Source of the DNA: Corella eumyota
Taxonomy: Eukaryota; Chordata; Ascidiacea; Phlebobranchia; Corellidae
Assembly: GCA_963082875.1 (NCBI GenBank)
Contig: OY720097.1
Span: forward strand, 2,046,001 to 2,110,000
DNA: 64,000 nucleotides
Direction of reading: 5' to 3'
Shown here: piece by piece, positions 10,305-22,539 of the stretch
How the letters are laid out: every line of letters starts with the position of its first letter
Position numbering within the stretch: the stretch's first letter is position 1
Translations under genes and position numbers: made by a program
Notes under the pieces: model-generated
Told to the model about the DNA's origin: nothing
Seen by the model: the letters and a program-made list of their open reading frames with translations, nothing else
The model's database searches: none

Positions 10305-13300
10305 TTAGTTAGGCATAGGCATGTTTTTATCCTCTACAGGGTAGGGCGTTTGTGAAGCAGCACCGTATCCAGTCATAGCCTGAGTTTGTGCTGTTACGCC
10401 TTGCTGTTGTAGCTCATTGTAACTCGGTGGTGCATTAGATACTGGAGCTGCGTACTAAACATAAAATACAATAAACATTTAAACATAAAATACAATAAAA
10501 ACTTAAGACTAAACATAAAAAAAATTTAAAAATTTTAAGTTTTTTATTAATAAAAAATGTGTAGATTTTTTTTTAAAAGTATGTTGGTGATAATCACTAA
10601 AAAAAAATTTTTTTTATTAACATTTTTTCTGTATATATCTTTATCCTCGATGTGAGAAGGTCAAATGACTTAAACAAAGAGTAACATCAGTTACTCCAAC
10701 CCAGTCTCGAGTTGTCTTTGGCAGTTTGGAATAATATATAACCAAAATTAAATTGTTGTTATACTTATATTACTTTAAACTAAAATACTTTTAAAAAAAT
10801 AAATGAAATATTAATTTAAAAGTAAATATACAAGTTTCTTAAAAGTATGTTTTTCATTATTCAAAAACAAAAATTAATGTAATTTATAAAATATGTTAAA
10901 AACGTACTAAAACTTAACCCAACGTTTAGTGTTTATTCTAAAATTGTTTATTTTTAATATAGTTGTTGCTAATAATCAGAAAAAATATAATTATTTCATT
11001 TATAGTTAAGATTAGATTTAATTTATCCTTAATCAAATTTTTTACTAAAAAATGAATAAAATATAATTTAAAAAAAAATATAATAATTTTTATTTGTTAC
11101 TATTTTTATACAGAAATTAAAAATGAATTTAAATTTTTAAAATATGTTCTAAAAACGTAACTAATTTTAGCGTAGGCCTAGGCACCCAATATATAAATGT
11201 TTATTTAATGAGATATCATAAAGCATATTTAACATAATAATATTACGTTAGAAATCAAATATTAGCTTAACCGTTCGTTGTATACTTCCAAATATTGCGC
11301 TATTTATATTATGGCGCGTTTGTTAAGTTAAAAATTAAAACAAAACTCAGAAATATGTTAAACATTAATTTGAGTTCAATAAATATATTTGTTTTAAAGT
11401 TGCAATTTAAAACAAACTTACATTTTTAATGTTGTTTTACTTTATTCAAAAAAGTTTATACTTTTAATATTGTCAAAGTCAGATTAGAACAATTTATAAT
11501 TTTAATATTGTTTAAGTTAATTTATTTAAAACAATTTATATATAACATAATGTCCAAGTTATTTAAAACAATTTGTATATTAATTAATCCCCTTTTTGTT
11601 TAAAAAACAATTTATATTATTAATGTTGTCCTAGTTATTAAAAAAACATATTTTTAATAATGCCCAAATTTACGCAGTTTTCTTATTTTAGCAAATATTT
11701 CTATTCTTAAAATTATAATCTTTTTAAAACCTACCGGTTGTTGTGACAGAACAACGTTCGTTGTTCTTCTAGTATTCATCTCAACTTCCTCTTCGTCATT
11801 TCCTTTCATAAAGCATTTTTTACAAAGCGCTGCAGTGGCCCCCACTATTATTAAAAACATGACAATCCCAAACCAGAAATCTAAAACCAAATCAAATTTT
11901 TTTACCAAAAAAATTTTAACATATAAAAACTATAAACTTAAATCAAATATTTTTTCGCTACTTAAATTAGAACAAAAATTTTTAGAAAATAGTAATTCTA
12001 AATTATTTAAAAAAAATAGTAATAGTAATTCTAAACATTTAGAAAATAGTAATTCTAAACATTTAGAAAATAGTAATTCTAAATTATTTTTTTTTTAGTG
12101 TTTAAATTAAATCAGAAATTTTAACATTTTTAAAAAATTAATAAACTTGTTAAACCAATACATATAAGTTTTATAAGCATAAATAAATAAATATAAGTAT
12201 ATTACTTCTATTATTTTCGTCCGCATTTATTCAGTATTTAATAAGGACTAAAATTAAACCTAAACTGTTAAACTTAAATATAAATACTTACACCATAGCG
12301 CCCATATTTGAGAGTAATAACAACATGATGTATAAAAACCATTTTGCATGTTGCAACAATACCCAATAGTGCTGTAGGGATCTAAATAAAAAGTACATAA
12401 AATTTAGAAAAAAATGTTTAATGACTTGAGTTCTTAGATTCAATATTATAAGAAGAAAACAGGCTTTTTAGTCTTTAAAGAATTATTGGTAGTATAACAT
12501 ATATTTAATGACATCTTTTAAACAATGTATAGCAAAGTTATATTAAAATATATCTAAGCTTTGTTAAAAATTGAATGTATTTTGTCAAACTATGATATAA
12601 ATTTAATAAAGAGTTTTTAAACATTCGTAAAACTCCCTAAGTTTTAAAGGTATTATGTTTAATTTTATTGGAATAATACAATAAATGTGGGCACAATATC
12701 AACGTGTATTAGAATAACATAAACTAGCTTTAATTTAAAAAATCTTTGTTTTTTTTTAAATTTAATTTATATATACTTACTTGTACAAACTAATAATTGC
12801 CCGTCTGGTTGAAGACAGCTATCCAGTGCCTATAAAAATATAAATAATTACTTTAAACAAATTTTGTTTCCTACGATTATTTTTATATTACACAAAAACT
12901 AATTAAATATATATTTTTTTGTCCTCGATGTGGTCGAATGTGCGACTTAAACATAAAGTAACATCAGTTACTCCGACCTAGTCTCGAGTTGCCTGTGGCA
13001 GTTTGGGATATTATAAATTATAATTGCCCAATAATTATACTGCTGATTAAGTGCTGGCTCAGCAGGAGTTTATACCGTTTATAGCGCCTTACTCAAGGGC
13101 GCTACAGCATGAGATCAGTGGGGATTGAACCCACGACCGCATGTGTGATAAGAGATATATTTACTAATTTACTTTAAATACAAAAAAGGTAGATAAACAA
13201 CTTGCACGCAGAGAATCTTTTTAAAACTTTAATAAAAAATATTTAAATAAAATCCACTCACCACTGCATATTCAATAAACGAATAAAACAAAAATAAAGT

Positions 13301-13327
13301 CGCTATAATGCTTAAACTTTTCGCCAT
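10305..13327 (-). CDS. WBP1/VOPP1-like small cysteine-rich membrane protein with PPxY motif (gene D)
   Basis: Five exons on the minus strand, in order 13262-13327, 12781-12829, 12292-12381, 11735-11880 and 10305-10454, close in frame at 166 aa. Residues 1-22 are a signal peptide. A short luminal part has cysteine pairs (C27, C37, GYCC at 47-48, SCC at 58-59). The helix starts ALWYFWF (66-72) and is followed by CKKC and an acidic then Arg-rich stretch. The cytoplasmic end has APPSYNEL (PPxY at 126-129) and further Tyr/Pro residues. The CC-CC-LWYFWF-helix-PPxY order is the hallmark of the WBP1/VOPP1 family, whose PPxY motifs bind WW domains such as those of NEDD4-type ubiquitin ligases. Shisa and CYYR1 are related in layout, but LWYFWF favours VOPP1/WBP1. 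A relic of exon 3 lies at 27.4 kb. Confidence 0.8.
10628..10738 (-). mobile_element. Partial tRNA-derived SINE (tail half) in last intron of gene D
   Basis: Contains only the tail half of the family (ATCCTCGATGTGAGAAGGTC and CTCCAACCCAGTCTCGAGTT on the plus strand). The tRNA-like head is missing. Confidence 0.7.
11984..12092 (+). repeat. Short tandem repeat of 24 bp in intron 3 of gene D
   Basis: Units of AATAGTAATTCTAAACATTT plus TAGA recur about four times, with variants, inside an AT-rich intron. Confidence 0.75.
12905..13148 (-). mobile_element. tRNA-derived SINE in intron 1 of gene D
   Basis: Near full-length minus-strand copy: GTCCTCGATGTGG tail, ACCTAGTCTCGAG, TGATTAAGTGCTGGCTCAGC and a tRNA-like head ending GTGGGGATTGAACCCACGAC. 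It lies in the same orientation as gene D. Confidence 0.8.
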
Positions 13328-13569
13328 TTTTTAACACTAAGTTTACAGTTATTATTAATTATATCAAAATTTCACTAAAAAATAAAAAAAATTAAAATAA
13401 CTCATTTTGTACTAAATTCTATTAAAGAATACACTAAGTATAACGTTATACTCAATCTTGTATTTTAAAATTTTAGCTTATTTTTATAAAGTAATACTTC
13501 TACTCTAAATTAGCCTATAAAATTTTTAAAATATGATTTATAATAAATATAAAAGCCTTATGTTACATT

Positions 13570-14215
13570 ACCCATATATCCAGTACTTTTAATTATTAAC
13601 TTGTGCCTAAATAAATAAAGTTGTTTGTAATTCTGTCATTCATCTTAAGTAAATCCTTTATTAGCTAAGCCTACATATATCATGTGATAAAATATTTAAC
13701 AACGTAATAGTTATACAAACACTAAACGATAGTGGGTTAGATATTAAAATTTTTCTCAATAATTAGTTAAAATTTTACATAATTAATTTAACAATTTATT
13801 ACTAACAACTTTTTAAAACTTAAAAAAGCAAAAATTAAAACATGGATTGTCATAACTTTTTTTCATTATTTTACATCATATTTACATATTTAATATTATA
13901 AATTTTACATATTTAATAATATAAATTATCAAAAAAAAGTTAAGACAGTATTTTGAAGTTATAAAAACTGATTTCAATAAAAAGCATTAAAAAAAGAAAT
14001 TTAATCAACAAGCAACTATTTAATATGACGTCATAAAGCAAACCAATGTTACAACATTAATGACATTACTATTACAACGTTATGTACTTAACTTGGGCTT
14101 GGATTTTTTTAATATTTGCCAATCTGTTACAAGTGTATTTCTCAGATGACGTCATTTAGCGTGACGTCAATAAAAATTGAAATATTTTTTTAGATTAAGT
14201 TTGCCCTGTAAACAT
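13570..14215. repeat. Left arm of an inverted duplication (matches 26590-27410)
   Basis: Read on the minus strand this segment matches 26590-27410 on the plus strand. Shared blocks include TGACGTCATCTGAGAAATAC, GTAACATTGGTTTGCTTTATG, TATGACAATC-CATGTTTTAAT, ATTACAAACAACTTTATTTA and AAGTACTGG. In the right copy the segment follows KAP gene F, so the left arm is probably a copy of a KAP gene 3' flank lying beside the promoter of gene D. A 316-bp MITE interrupts only the right arm. Confidence 0.75.
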
Positions 14216-15093
14216 AAAAAATTAGTAAAAATGTAGCTCATATCACTAATAATAATTAATAAAATTGTTATTTTACGTCCAAATAAATAAACTCATTTTC
14301 TAAAGATGTTAACCTTTTTTAAATAAAATAAATTGTAATAGCAAGTCAACTGTTTGTTTGAATTTTATTCTTATTGTTTACAAATACGTTGTTAGTTTAA
14401 AAACATGTAGTGTCAAAATAATGATATCATATTGGAAAGTACACTTGTAACTAATTTATGAAAAAAACATACTTTTACTAAATGTGATATTAAAAACGGT
14501 TAAACGTTTTTAAAATTAAACATTAAACCTATTTCAAACTACTTTAAAACCAACGCGAAATAAACCATGGCTTTTGAATGTAAGCTTTGCAAATCAATTA
14601 GTTAAAAAAGACACCGGTTGGTAAAACTTCCGTAAACATTTAACTTGTGAATCGAATCTCAGGTTTCGCGATAACTCTACGACAGAACAATACTAACTAC
14701 GTTTAAGTGACGCCAAGTTGTATAGAATAGAAATAGTTTAACGAAAAGTTACATCATACTTTTAAAGTATAGTACCAATGTTAAATTTAGAGTGTAAATA
14801 TTTTAAAACTTAGGTTAAGAATTTAGACTAAAAGTGGCTTTAGTTGGATATTTACGCTTGTGATAACTTTTTTAAAATATAATTTACATGTTTTATAGCA
14901 GTTAGTAACGGTAAATGTGGGATTTAGCAGTTTGTATCATTTTAATAAAAAATTTGAATCATGCGCATACAACACACATACGCAACTTTAAGTTCAGAAA
15001 ATCAAAATACAAATATGATTTTATTATTTAAAACTGAACGAGTTTTTATTATTTAAAATAAGTCAACAAAATTATATTGTTTTTTTAAAGAAA
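14216..15093. other. Intergenic region upstream of KAP gene E
   Basis: About 880 bases before the E start codon, AT-rich and without recognisable exons or repeats. It should contain the promoter of E, but no clear TATA box or initiator could be picked out. Confidence 0.4.
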
Positions 15094-18000
15094 ATGGAGC
15101 TTCCTTTTTTAAACAACACAGAATCTGCATCTGAAGATACAGGTCGAGGTATTTTGTTTGTGTGTATTAAATTTTTACTTCTTTAAAAAATTAAGAACAA
15201 AATATGTAAAAGTGTAAAAATATACAAATTACTAACATGCCTGTGTTTCGACTACATTCATTAACTTTGTTTTCCAAAATGTAAATTATTTTTGCATTTA
15301 TACTATTTGTGATATTTTTCTTGAAGGATCCTTAATCAGGCATTGTAGAGTACTAAATATTTATTGTATGATACCATGTAGGCTATTAAAAATTAAATTA
15401 TTAAAGCAAATTATATAAGTAAAGTCCAATTTATAATTTAAAAAAAAATAACCTAAAATTAACAGGAGATTTAAATACTTAGGTCGTATGTTAAACGACA
15501 ATGCAACAGGAGTTGACCACCTAGAAACATCTGTTTATGCTAAAGCCATAGCTGAACAAATACGTATTACATCTCCGCCATTATCTTTCGGAATCTTTGC
15601 TAATTGGGGTGCAGGAAAAACGTTTCTTCTCAACCAAATTATAAGTAAGAGTGAAATAAGTTGAATTATTTTGTAGTAGTAAACATAATTGCCAACGTAG
15701 ATTTATGGTGGCAAATTTATTGTTGATAATTTCAGGCATACTTCGAAGTCAGCGTGTTGAAACTAACAACCGTTCCACAAAATGGCATTTGTTAGCAATT
15801 GTAGTTGTATTGATTTTAATTCTACTGGCGGCGGTTGCTGTAATTTTAATTATAAACCCATTGTATTTTGGTATAGCCGACAGCCATACAAATGTAAGAG
15901 TTGTAGCCAGTTCTGTGTTGGTTTTTTTATTTGTTATTTCAGCCGCGTGTCTTTGTTACCCGTTTGGAATGACAAAGAAAGGGCTTTCAAGATTTAAAAT
16001 TGTTTTTTATGCTATGTTCACAAAGTTACCAATTATTCAACTTGAAAAGAATAATGAGAATGACGATGATGGAATATTAGAAAACGACAGCAAAATAAGG
16101 TGAACCATGGTTTAAAAAAGTCATTTAATTTTAATGGGTAAAAATGTAACAATAACGTATTTATATTTAACATTATATGTTGAAGGTTGTCGTTATTTAT
16201 TAAGGTACATTTTTGTTAACTTCAACGCTTGGAAATATGCTGGAAGTGATAACTTGTGGGCTGGGATCGTACTTGCACTTGTTGAAGCTGTGGAAAGAGA
16301 ATTTAGTTCGATTACAACTCGATTGTTTAGGGGAATTTCATTACAAAAGGTCGCGAAGCCAAGTTGTAATTCCGTTATCCGTGTTCGCATTAACTCTATT
16401 AAAGATAAGGTAATCAAGATAGCAGAGGAATATGGTAAAGTAATTGAATGTAAGTTGTTAAATAAAGAAGAACCAGGAAAGTTGTGGTCAATTACATATC
16501 TTAACGATTCACAAGCTGCTGATGCACTTCAAAAATTTAGAAATGCTGACATACACGCGGAACTATTTAAAAATTCAAAAAATAAAACGAAAAAACAAAA
16601 CTTTTCCTCTCATTTCGTAAAATACGCGCAAAAACATTGCGGCGTTCCCGACTTGTACTTAGTAATATGTTTTGTATTTCTTATCATAACCTTACCTATA
16701 GTCGTTGTTGTTTTTATCCAATTGCTGATACAAGAAGATCTGGTAAGATATTTTTTCGTTTATTCTTAATTTTTGTTTGATTAGTGTGAATTATAAAAGA
16801 TTTTTGTTTTATTTAATATTTTGTAAACACAGGTACCTCAGATCGGCCTCACTTACACCAGAGTTGTTGTGTGGTTACCCCCTATAGTTGTCATCGTGTA
16901 TATTGTTGGAAATTGCTTTTTAGTGTTGTATAAGTCTCAAGCAAACCGTTTGCGGTCGCTGTTAAGTGGGGTGAAAAATAATATGGCCAACGAATTAGGA
17001 TTTATGCACCAAGTTAAAAATGAGGTGAATTGGTATTTTCTTTCATTACTTAAAGATTGATTCATTTTTTAAACCACGTTTCTCATTTAAACTTTTGTAT
17101 ATTGCGATCCTAGTTAATTATCTTTCGTACTTTACGATCCTAAGGTTTTATGAAAACTGTTAAATACAAGTGATCCATTTTTTTTATTATTAACGCTTAC
17201 AATTGATATGTAGGTTGAATATATCACCGATCTTATCCACACAGTGGAGTTTGTTTACAACATCAAATACAAAGTTATTATAACTATAGATGATCTTGAC
17301 CGTATCGCATTGCCAAAAGTAATTTTTGTTGTAATTTATAGAACGACTAAGATTTGTCTTTAATTCGATTTTCCTTATTCATCTGCTATATTTATTTATT
17401 TTTGTTCTGTAAGTGATTTTTTACTATCTTGTCCTTAGATTCGTCTTGTTTTTGAAGCTGTACATATTTTACTGAGCGATCGTTCCTCTCCGTTTGTTTG
17501 TTTAATTGCTGTGGATTCTAGAATTGCTGTGCAAAGCTTAAAAGATGAAGCCATGCCAAACATAAGCGAACATGTTTACCTTAAGAAAATTATTAATATT
17601 CCCTTTAGCCTGCCGGTAAATTTGTTATCAAATATTGTTTAAAACTATTTTTAACAGAACGTTTTAACCTGGTAAAATATCTAATAGTTTGTTTGTGAAT
17701 ATGTAATCTATTATTACTTTTACTTATTACAGATAACAACACCGGATATAACCAATTACATCAATGCTCTTGCTGAAAAAACAAGTACCTCAGGTTTGTT
17801 AAACAGAATCTCTTTTACCTTATGTTATAAAGTTTTGTATATATTCTGTGACCCCAATCCCTTCTCGGATAACTAGTTAATACAATTATATTGATACCAT
17901 CAACCAGAATCGAGAATTGCGCCCGATTTCAATGTAACAACAAAAGAAGAAGATTTTAAGAAGATTTTAAAAGAGTTTTTGTCTTATTGCAGGTTAACAA

Positions 18001-19232
18001 ATAGCTTTAATCATAGTAATATCTTTAGAAGAAATATTAGTTTTTTAAACATACAATTATTTAAATTTATATATTTATGTTTAAGTACATTAATGTCAAA
18101 TATCCACTGCTTTACCTATCTTTTGGCAGAAAGAGTTTTTGCGATAAACAAATGGGAAAATATCTTGAAGAAAACCCAAGAAATATAAAACAAATTTATA
18201 ACATGATTATTCTTACAGCTTTAGTTGTTGGGTGTTGTAGGGAAAAGGTTAGCTTTAACTACTAATCTATACAATATTTGCAACACTTATTTCATTAGGT
18301 TTATGCCTATTCAAATTTGTGTATTGTTTTTAAAAGAATTATGAGTTTTCTTTTCAGAAGAATTTTGAGTTTTGTTTTTAAAAGGAAAAACATGAAAATG
18401 AAATGCGAAGAATGGCAAACAGGTCAAATCCGACCGACGCCGAAACTGCTGGACCTAGTATCACTCCTACAGTTCCGGTATCAAAGCAGCATGTACTGGG
18501 TGGGTTTTAAATCAAATGCTTTACATCAAAAAAATATGAATGTATTAGATAATGGCATGACTAATTATGTTGTAAACGGGTTATAAATATTAAGTATTGC
18601 CTAATGAATACTGTTTGTTATCAGGATAAATTGTAAAGCGACTTTAAAAAATGCATTTCTTGACATTATTTCAACTGTTTTGCTAAAAACATTATCTTCA
18701 GATAAAAGTCTTGCTCAGAAGATTGTCAAGTGGGTGGTAATGACCAGCCAGTGGCCTTATCGAAGCAGTTACATTCTTCGAGCAATTGAACTTTTACCCG
18801 ACGCAGTTGAGGATGAAGATGATTTGTTTTCGATATACAACGGGTAAGATATTATCTGCAGTGTAGACCACATGACCACATAAATTGAATTTAAAAATCC
18901 TTTTTTTAATATTTGAAAATTTACGAATTTATCGATAATATTTTTTTCTATAATGTAAACCTTATACAGTTATGACATTTTTATGCAGGATTGTTGCCGA
19001 AGAGAGAATGCACAAATTTAACATGCCGGATGAAGATGTTTTAAATATGGATTTTCATGCAAACATATTTCAAGACTTTGTCAAGAATCAATCTCTTACC
19101 AAAGGTGATGTCAAGTCACTATTAAAATACACAATTAATTTAGATCTAAGATTAAGACATGCAGTCCGACACCATTTTAACGATCAACAGTACGACCTAT
19201 CAGCAGTTAGGTCACAATTTAGGAATGTATAG
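15094..19232 (+). CDS. KAP family P-loop NTPase, Kidins220/NKPD1-like, no ankyrin repeats (gene E)
   Basis: Thirteen exons: 15094-15148, 15483-15644, 15736-16099, 16205-16742, 16833-17024, 17214-17318, 17439-17615, 17733-17793, 17908-17992, 18130-18247, 18385-18499, 18702-18843 and 18989-19232. They close in frame at 785 aa. The Walker A loop is ANWGAGKT (58-65). Two membrane helices lie in exon 3 and two more around the exon 4/5 boundary. FNAWKYAGSDNLWAG follows near 200. Residues 249-313 look like an RRM fold. Walker B is ITIDDLD (460-466), then FVCLIAVDSRI, EENPRNIKQI, SQWPYRSSYI and the C-terminal LLKYTINLDLRLRH. Helix pairs inserted in a P-loop domain are typical of KAP NTPases (Kidins220, NKPD1, bacterial PifA). 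It is presumably a membrane-anchored ATPase; substrate and partners are unknown. Its C-terminus, HFNDQQYDLSAVRSQFRNV, differs from F and G. Confidence 0.87.
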
Positions 19233-19940
19233 ATATGTGTATTAAAGCTGTTTTATATAGACGGTTTAAGATATTTAAAAATTTTAATATGGTATTCTAT
19301 GCACGATTCAAGACTTTTTGACACACAAACTCTTTACCAAGGGCAATTTAAAATCTTTAAAGTCATATGTTAGCGATATTTTTATACTCAAAATTTGATA
19401 AAGTTGGTGTCACTAAACACAAAAATGATCTTAACTTTAAATAATTTCACCTACTTTTTAAGTTATACAACTCTAAAAATAAATTTAAAAAAACTTGGTA
19501 CTTTCTACGTCACACAAAAATATATGATAACCTTGTTTTTTATGTTAATCATTTTCCAGTATTTTAAAAAATTAAATTAAAAGTACCACAGACATTTTTT
19601 AAAGGTCTAAAAGCCATTTTGTGATTTATTGTCAATTTTTAAATTTCTAACATGTGACTTGTAATAATTTTAAACAATCCATTAATTTGAATCTAAGATT
19701 ATAACATTAAGTTTTAGTTTGCTAAAAAATGTTTTTTTGTAGATTCTGTTTTTTTTTGTAGATTCATATATTTCACTGTTGTGTTTTGTGTTTAATATTG
19801 TTTGGTTGTAAAAGGTAGCTTATACTCTTTTCTGTAGTGATCATTATTTCTAATCAGATAATATTATTGATAATTACTGTACTAAAAATTTGAAAAATAA
19901 AACAGAAGTTTTACCAATCTTTTATATACATTTGTCTAAT
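19233..19940. other. Gap between KAP gene E and the inverted partial KAP copy
   Basis: AT-rich DNA. It includes what looks like a decayed repeat of the last exon region near 19300-19345 (CAAGACTTTTTGACACAC, CTCTTTACCAAGGGCAATTT against E exon 13 CAAGACTTTGTCAAG, CTCTTACCAAAGGTGATGTC), so a partial duplication of the E tail is likely. No open gene. Confidence 0.45.
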
Positions 19941-19944
19941 ATTG

Positions 19945-22052
19945 ATTTGATATGGCCACTGGCCAGTCAACAAAACCCACCTGGCAACGTTTTTAGCAAG
20001 CATTTTATCTGCAAACAATTTTTTAAGCTAAATTATTGAAATGTTTACAATAAATAAAACAATTCTTCGCAAAATACTTACCCATTACATGCTTATTTAA
20101 TTCAGGTTTGGTAGTTATACTAGTACTAGGATCAGTAGACTGAGGTTGCCTAAACTTCGGGTTGTCAGAAGTTGATGGGTTTTCCTTTTTAGAATTTTCC
20201 TTGAAAACAACCGTATACATTCGTTACTTTAACTTGTGATAAAATTATTTGGTATAAAAATTTTTAAATTAAAATTTACATGTTCCTGGCAGCATTTGAT
20301 AACTAATGCTGTAAGAGTAATCACGTTAAAAATTCGTTTAATATTTCTCGGGTTTTCTTCGAGATAATTTATCATTAATTCGGCCGATAAATGATTTCTG
20401 TTAAGAATATATTTTTAATAAAGCAAAGTTGCAAAATCGATTAAATTTATTTCAATTTACTATAGGCATTTACTAAATTTTTGGTGTAGTAGTAAGAACC
20501 TTTGGCTTTAAATTGTGAGGTCAATGGTTCCATGCAGTAAGGTTTACTAAAACTAAACATACAACTGACCAGCCCAAAACCAATCAGCAGTTCAATTATC
20601 ATGCAATATGCTTAAAATGGTTCAAAACTAAAAACTTGGACATTTTTAGGCAGGGTCAAAAAAATAAATGATAGTCCATGTTTTGGTCGCAATGTCGATC
20701 TAACTTATTGAAAATAAATATGTACGATTGTTTACCTGCATTCTGACAGGAATTCGTTCAACTCATTTGTTTGTTTGTTTTTTTGTTCATCACTACCCAC
20801 AGTTGAGTTACAACACTTACAATTTGAAAAACAACGCTTACAAAAATTTCCTGGTCTATCACAGATATCGCTGGTATCATGGGGTTTAACAGAATTTGTA
20901 GAAGGTCGATCTAAAAAAAAATAAATTTAGATAGTCCCTAATTGCTATAAATTCAGTTAAAAAAATTGAAAAGTCCATTTAAACTTACTTGTACCCTTTA
21001 CTTCGTCAATAAGCCCAACGATGTAATTATTTTTATTTAATTCAGTTATCTAAACATGAAACAATAAAGCTTGTTAGTAAATTAAGTACAAATAAAATAC
21101 TTTTTCTTTGTATATAACCTTATCTTCGACGTAGAAAGTTTCTCTTACACCTTTCAAAAAATCGTAATTTACGAGGCCACTTACCTGTGGCAAACAAAAA
21201 GGATTATTGATAATTTTCTTCAAGTATTCGTGTCCGCTTATTTGAGTTACATATTTGTTTTCCTTGCTGGGTTGTTCCAAGCTTTGCACAGCAATTCTGG
21301 AATCCACAACAATTAAACAAACAAACGGAGAAAAGCGGTCGCTTAGCAACACATCTACAGCCTCCAAAACAAGACGAATCTTCAAAATCAGTATTTTTTA
21401 ATTAAAAAATTTTGTAAAAAAATACTGGTTATTATTTTTTAATTTTAAAATATATGAAAACTTACCCTTGGTAATGGAATACGGTCAAGATCATCTTTTG
21501 TAATAATAACTTTGTAATTGATGTCTTTTAGAAACTCCACGGTGTGAATAAGATCTGTGATATATCCAATCTAAATACAAATGCAGTTAAGTCTGTGTAT
21601 ATTTTAGACTTGTAACAACGACATAAAAGTAAATAAATGTATTTGCCTACCATGCAAGATTACAATAACGGTTAGTTAAGTAAGATTAGATATATATTGT
21701 TTACCTCCTTTTTAACTTGATGCATAAAACCTAATTCGTTGGCCATATTACCCTCTACACAGCGTAGTAGCGACCTCAGGCGAGTAGTTTAAGAGTTATA
21801 CACGATATAAGAATACCTCACAAGAAAGACCGACTAAAATAAACAAACCAAAAATATTAATATATCTTAAAATTGCAATTATATGATAATAATTTATGAT
21901 AAATGGACATTTCTACAACTAAAATCACAAGAAAAACAATTGCCACAGATAATAAAGCAATTAATAATACTGAGAAGAAAAGCCAAGTGCCCAGTATTTT
22001 AATTTTTGTGTTTTTTAAGTTTTTCTGTAAAATACTATCATTTTTTGCCAAT
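19945..22052 (-). pseudogene. Inverted, truncated copy of KAP gene F
   Basis: Read on the minus strand this is a nearly identical copy of gene F exons 5 to 12, with their introns, ordered from about 21835 down to 19945. Matches include the Walker B exon (about 21465-21570), the VLEAVDVLL exon (about 21187-21380), the Cys-rich exon (about 20740-20910) and the MYTVVFKENSKKENPSTSD segment (about 20150-20220). It breaks off inside exon 12 after the WPYQ codons. At the 5' side, an exon 3-like piece (ORF 21857-22051) is joined directly to the middle of exon 5, so exon 4 with its AGSDNLW motif is deleted. A TAA replaces a Gln codon just after the junction. Exons 1-2, with Walker A, are not seen. It is a dead copy forming a long inverted repeat with gene F. 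Confidence 0.82.
20470..20700 (+). mobile_element. Second-family tRNA-derived SINE inside the inverted KAP copy
   Basis: A tRNA-like head (GGTGTAGTAGTAAGAACC, GAGGTCAATGGTTCCATGC) followed by a body that includes AACTGACCAGCCCAAAACC. The same element, inverted, lies at 25310-25530 within gene F, so it was inserted before the inverted duplication. It differs in body from the main SINE family. Confidence 0.55.
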
Positions 22053-22539
22053 GACGTTGCTTTAGGTTACTAACAGTTGTTTTTCATTTAAAAGTTACAA
22101 ACAAACATATCGCGTATTACTTTAAAATGATGAAGATTAATCGTCCTGCTTTCATGAATGTCACTTTGCAAATTTACATAAGATAAATCTAAGGTCTAAG
22201 TTTGTTTTTCAAGTAGGAGCTATACAAACAACACATTTTATAACTGTTTTTGATTTTTGTACCGATAACAGAATTTTAAATTACAAAGTTAAACTTTGTC
22301 TAACTAAACAAACACCTATCAGTCTTATATTTTTTAAGTTATAATAAAGAAGTGTAAGGTAAAAAATTTGCAAACATTGCAGTTAATATATTAGAAGAAA
22401 ATGTTAAAATTTGACATTTGAATAGTGTTATTTTATATGTGCTAATAAAATTGTACTCAGGTTTTGATAATTTACGTTAAGATTGTTTTGTTGGTAACAA
22501 TAAAATTGTTTAGAATATCTCATAGTAGTATTGTACATT

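Noticed and set aside
15782-15997. Overlapping plus-strand open frame in KAP exon 3
   Set aside because: Frame shadow of gene E exon 3, whose own frame carries the two membrane helices conserved in all paralogues.
18317-18586. Plus-strand open frame of 89 codons around KAP exon 11
   Set aside because: Runs across an intron. Only 18385-18499 in another frame fits the paralogue exon ending in VLG, with matching splice sites.
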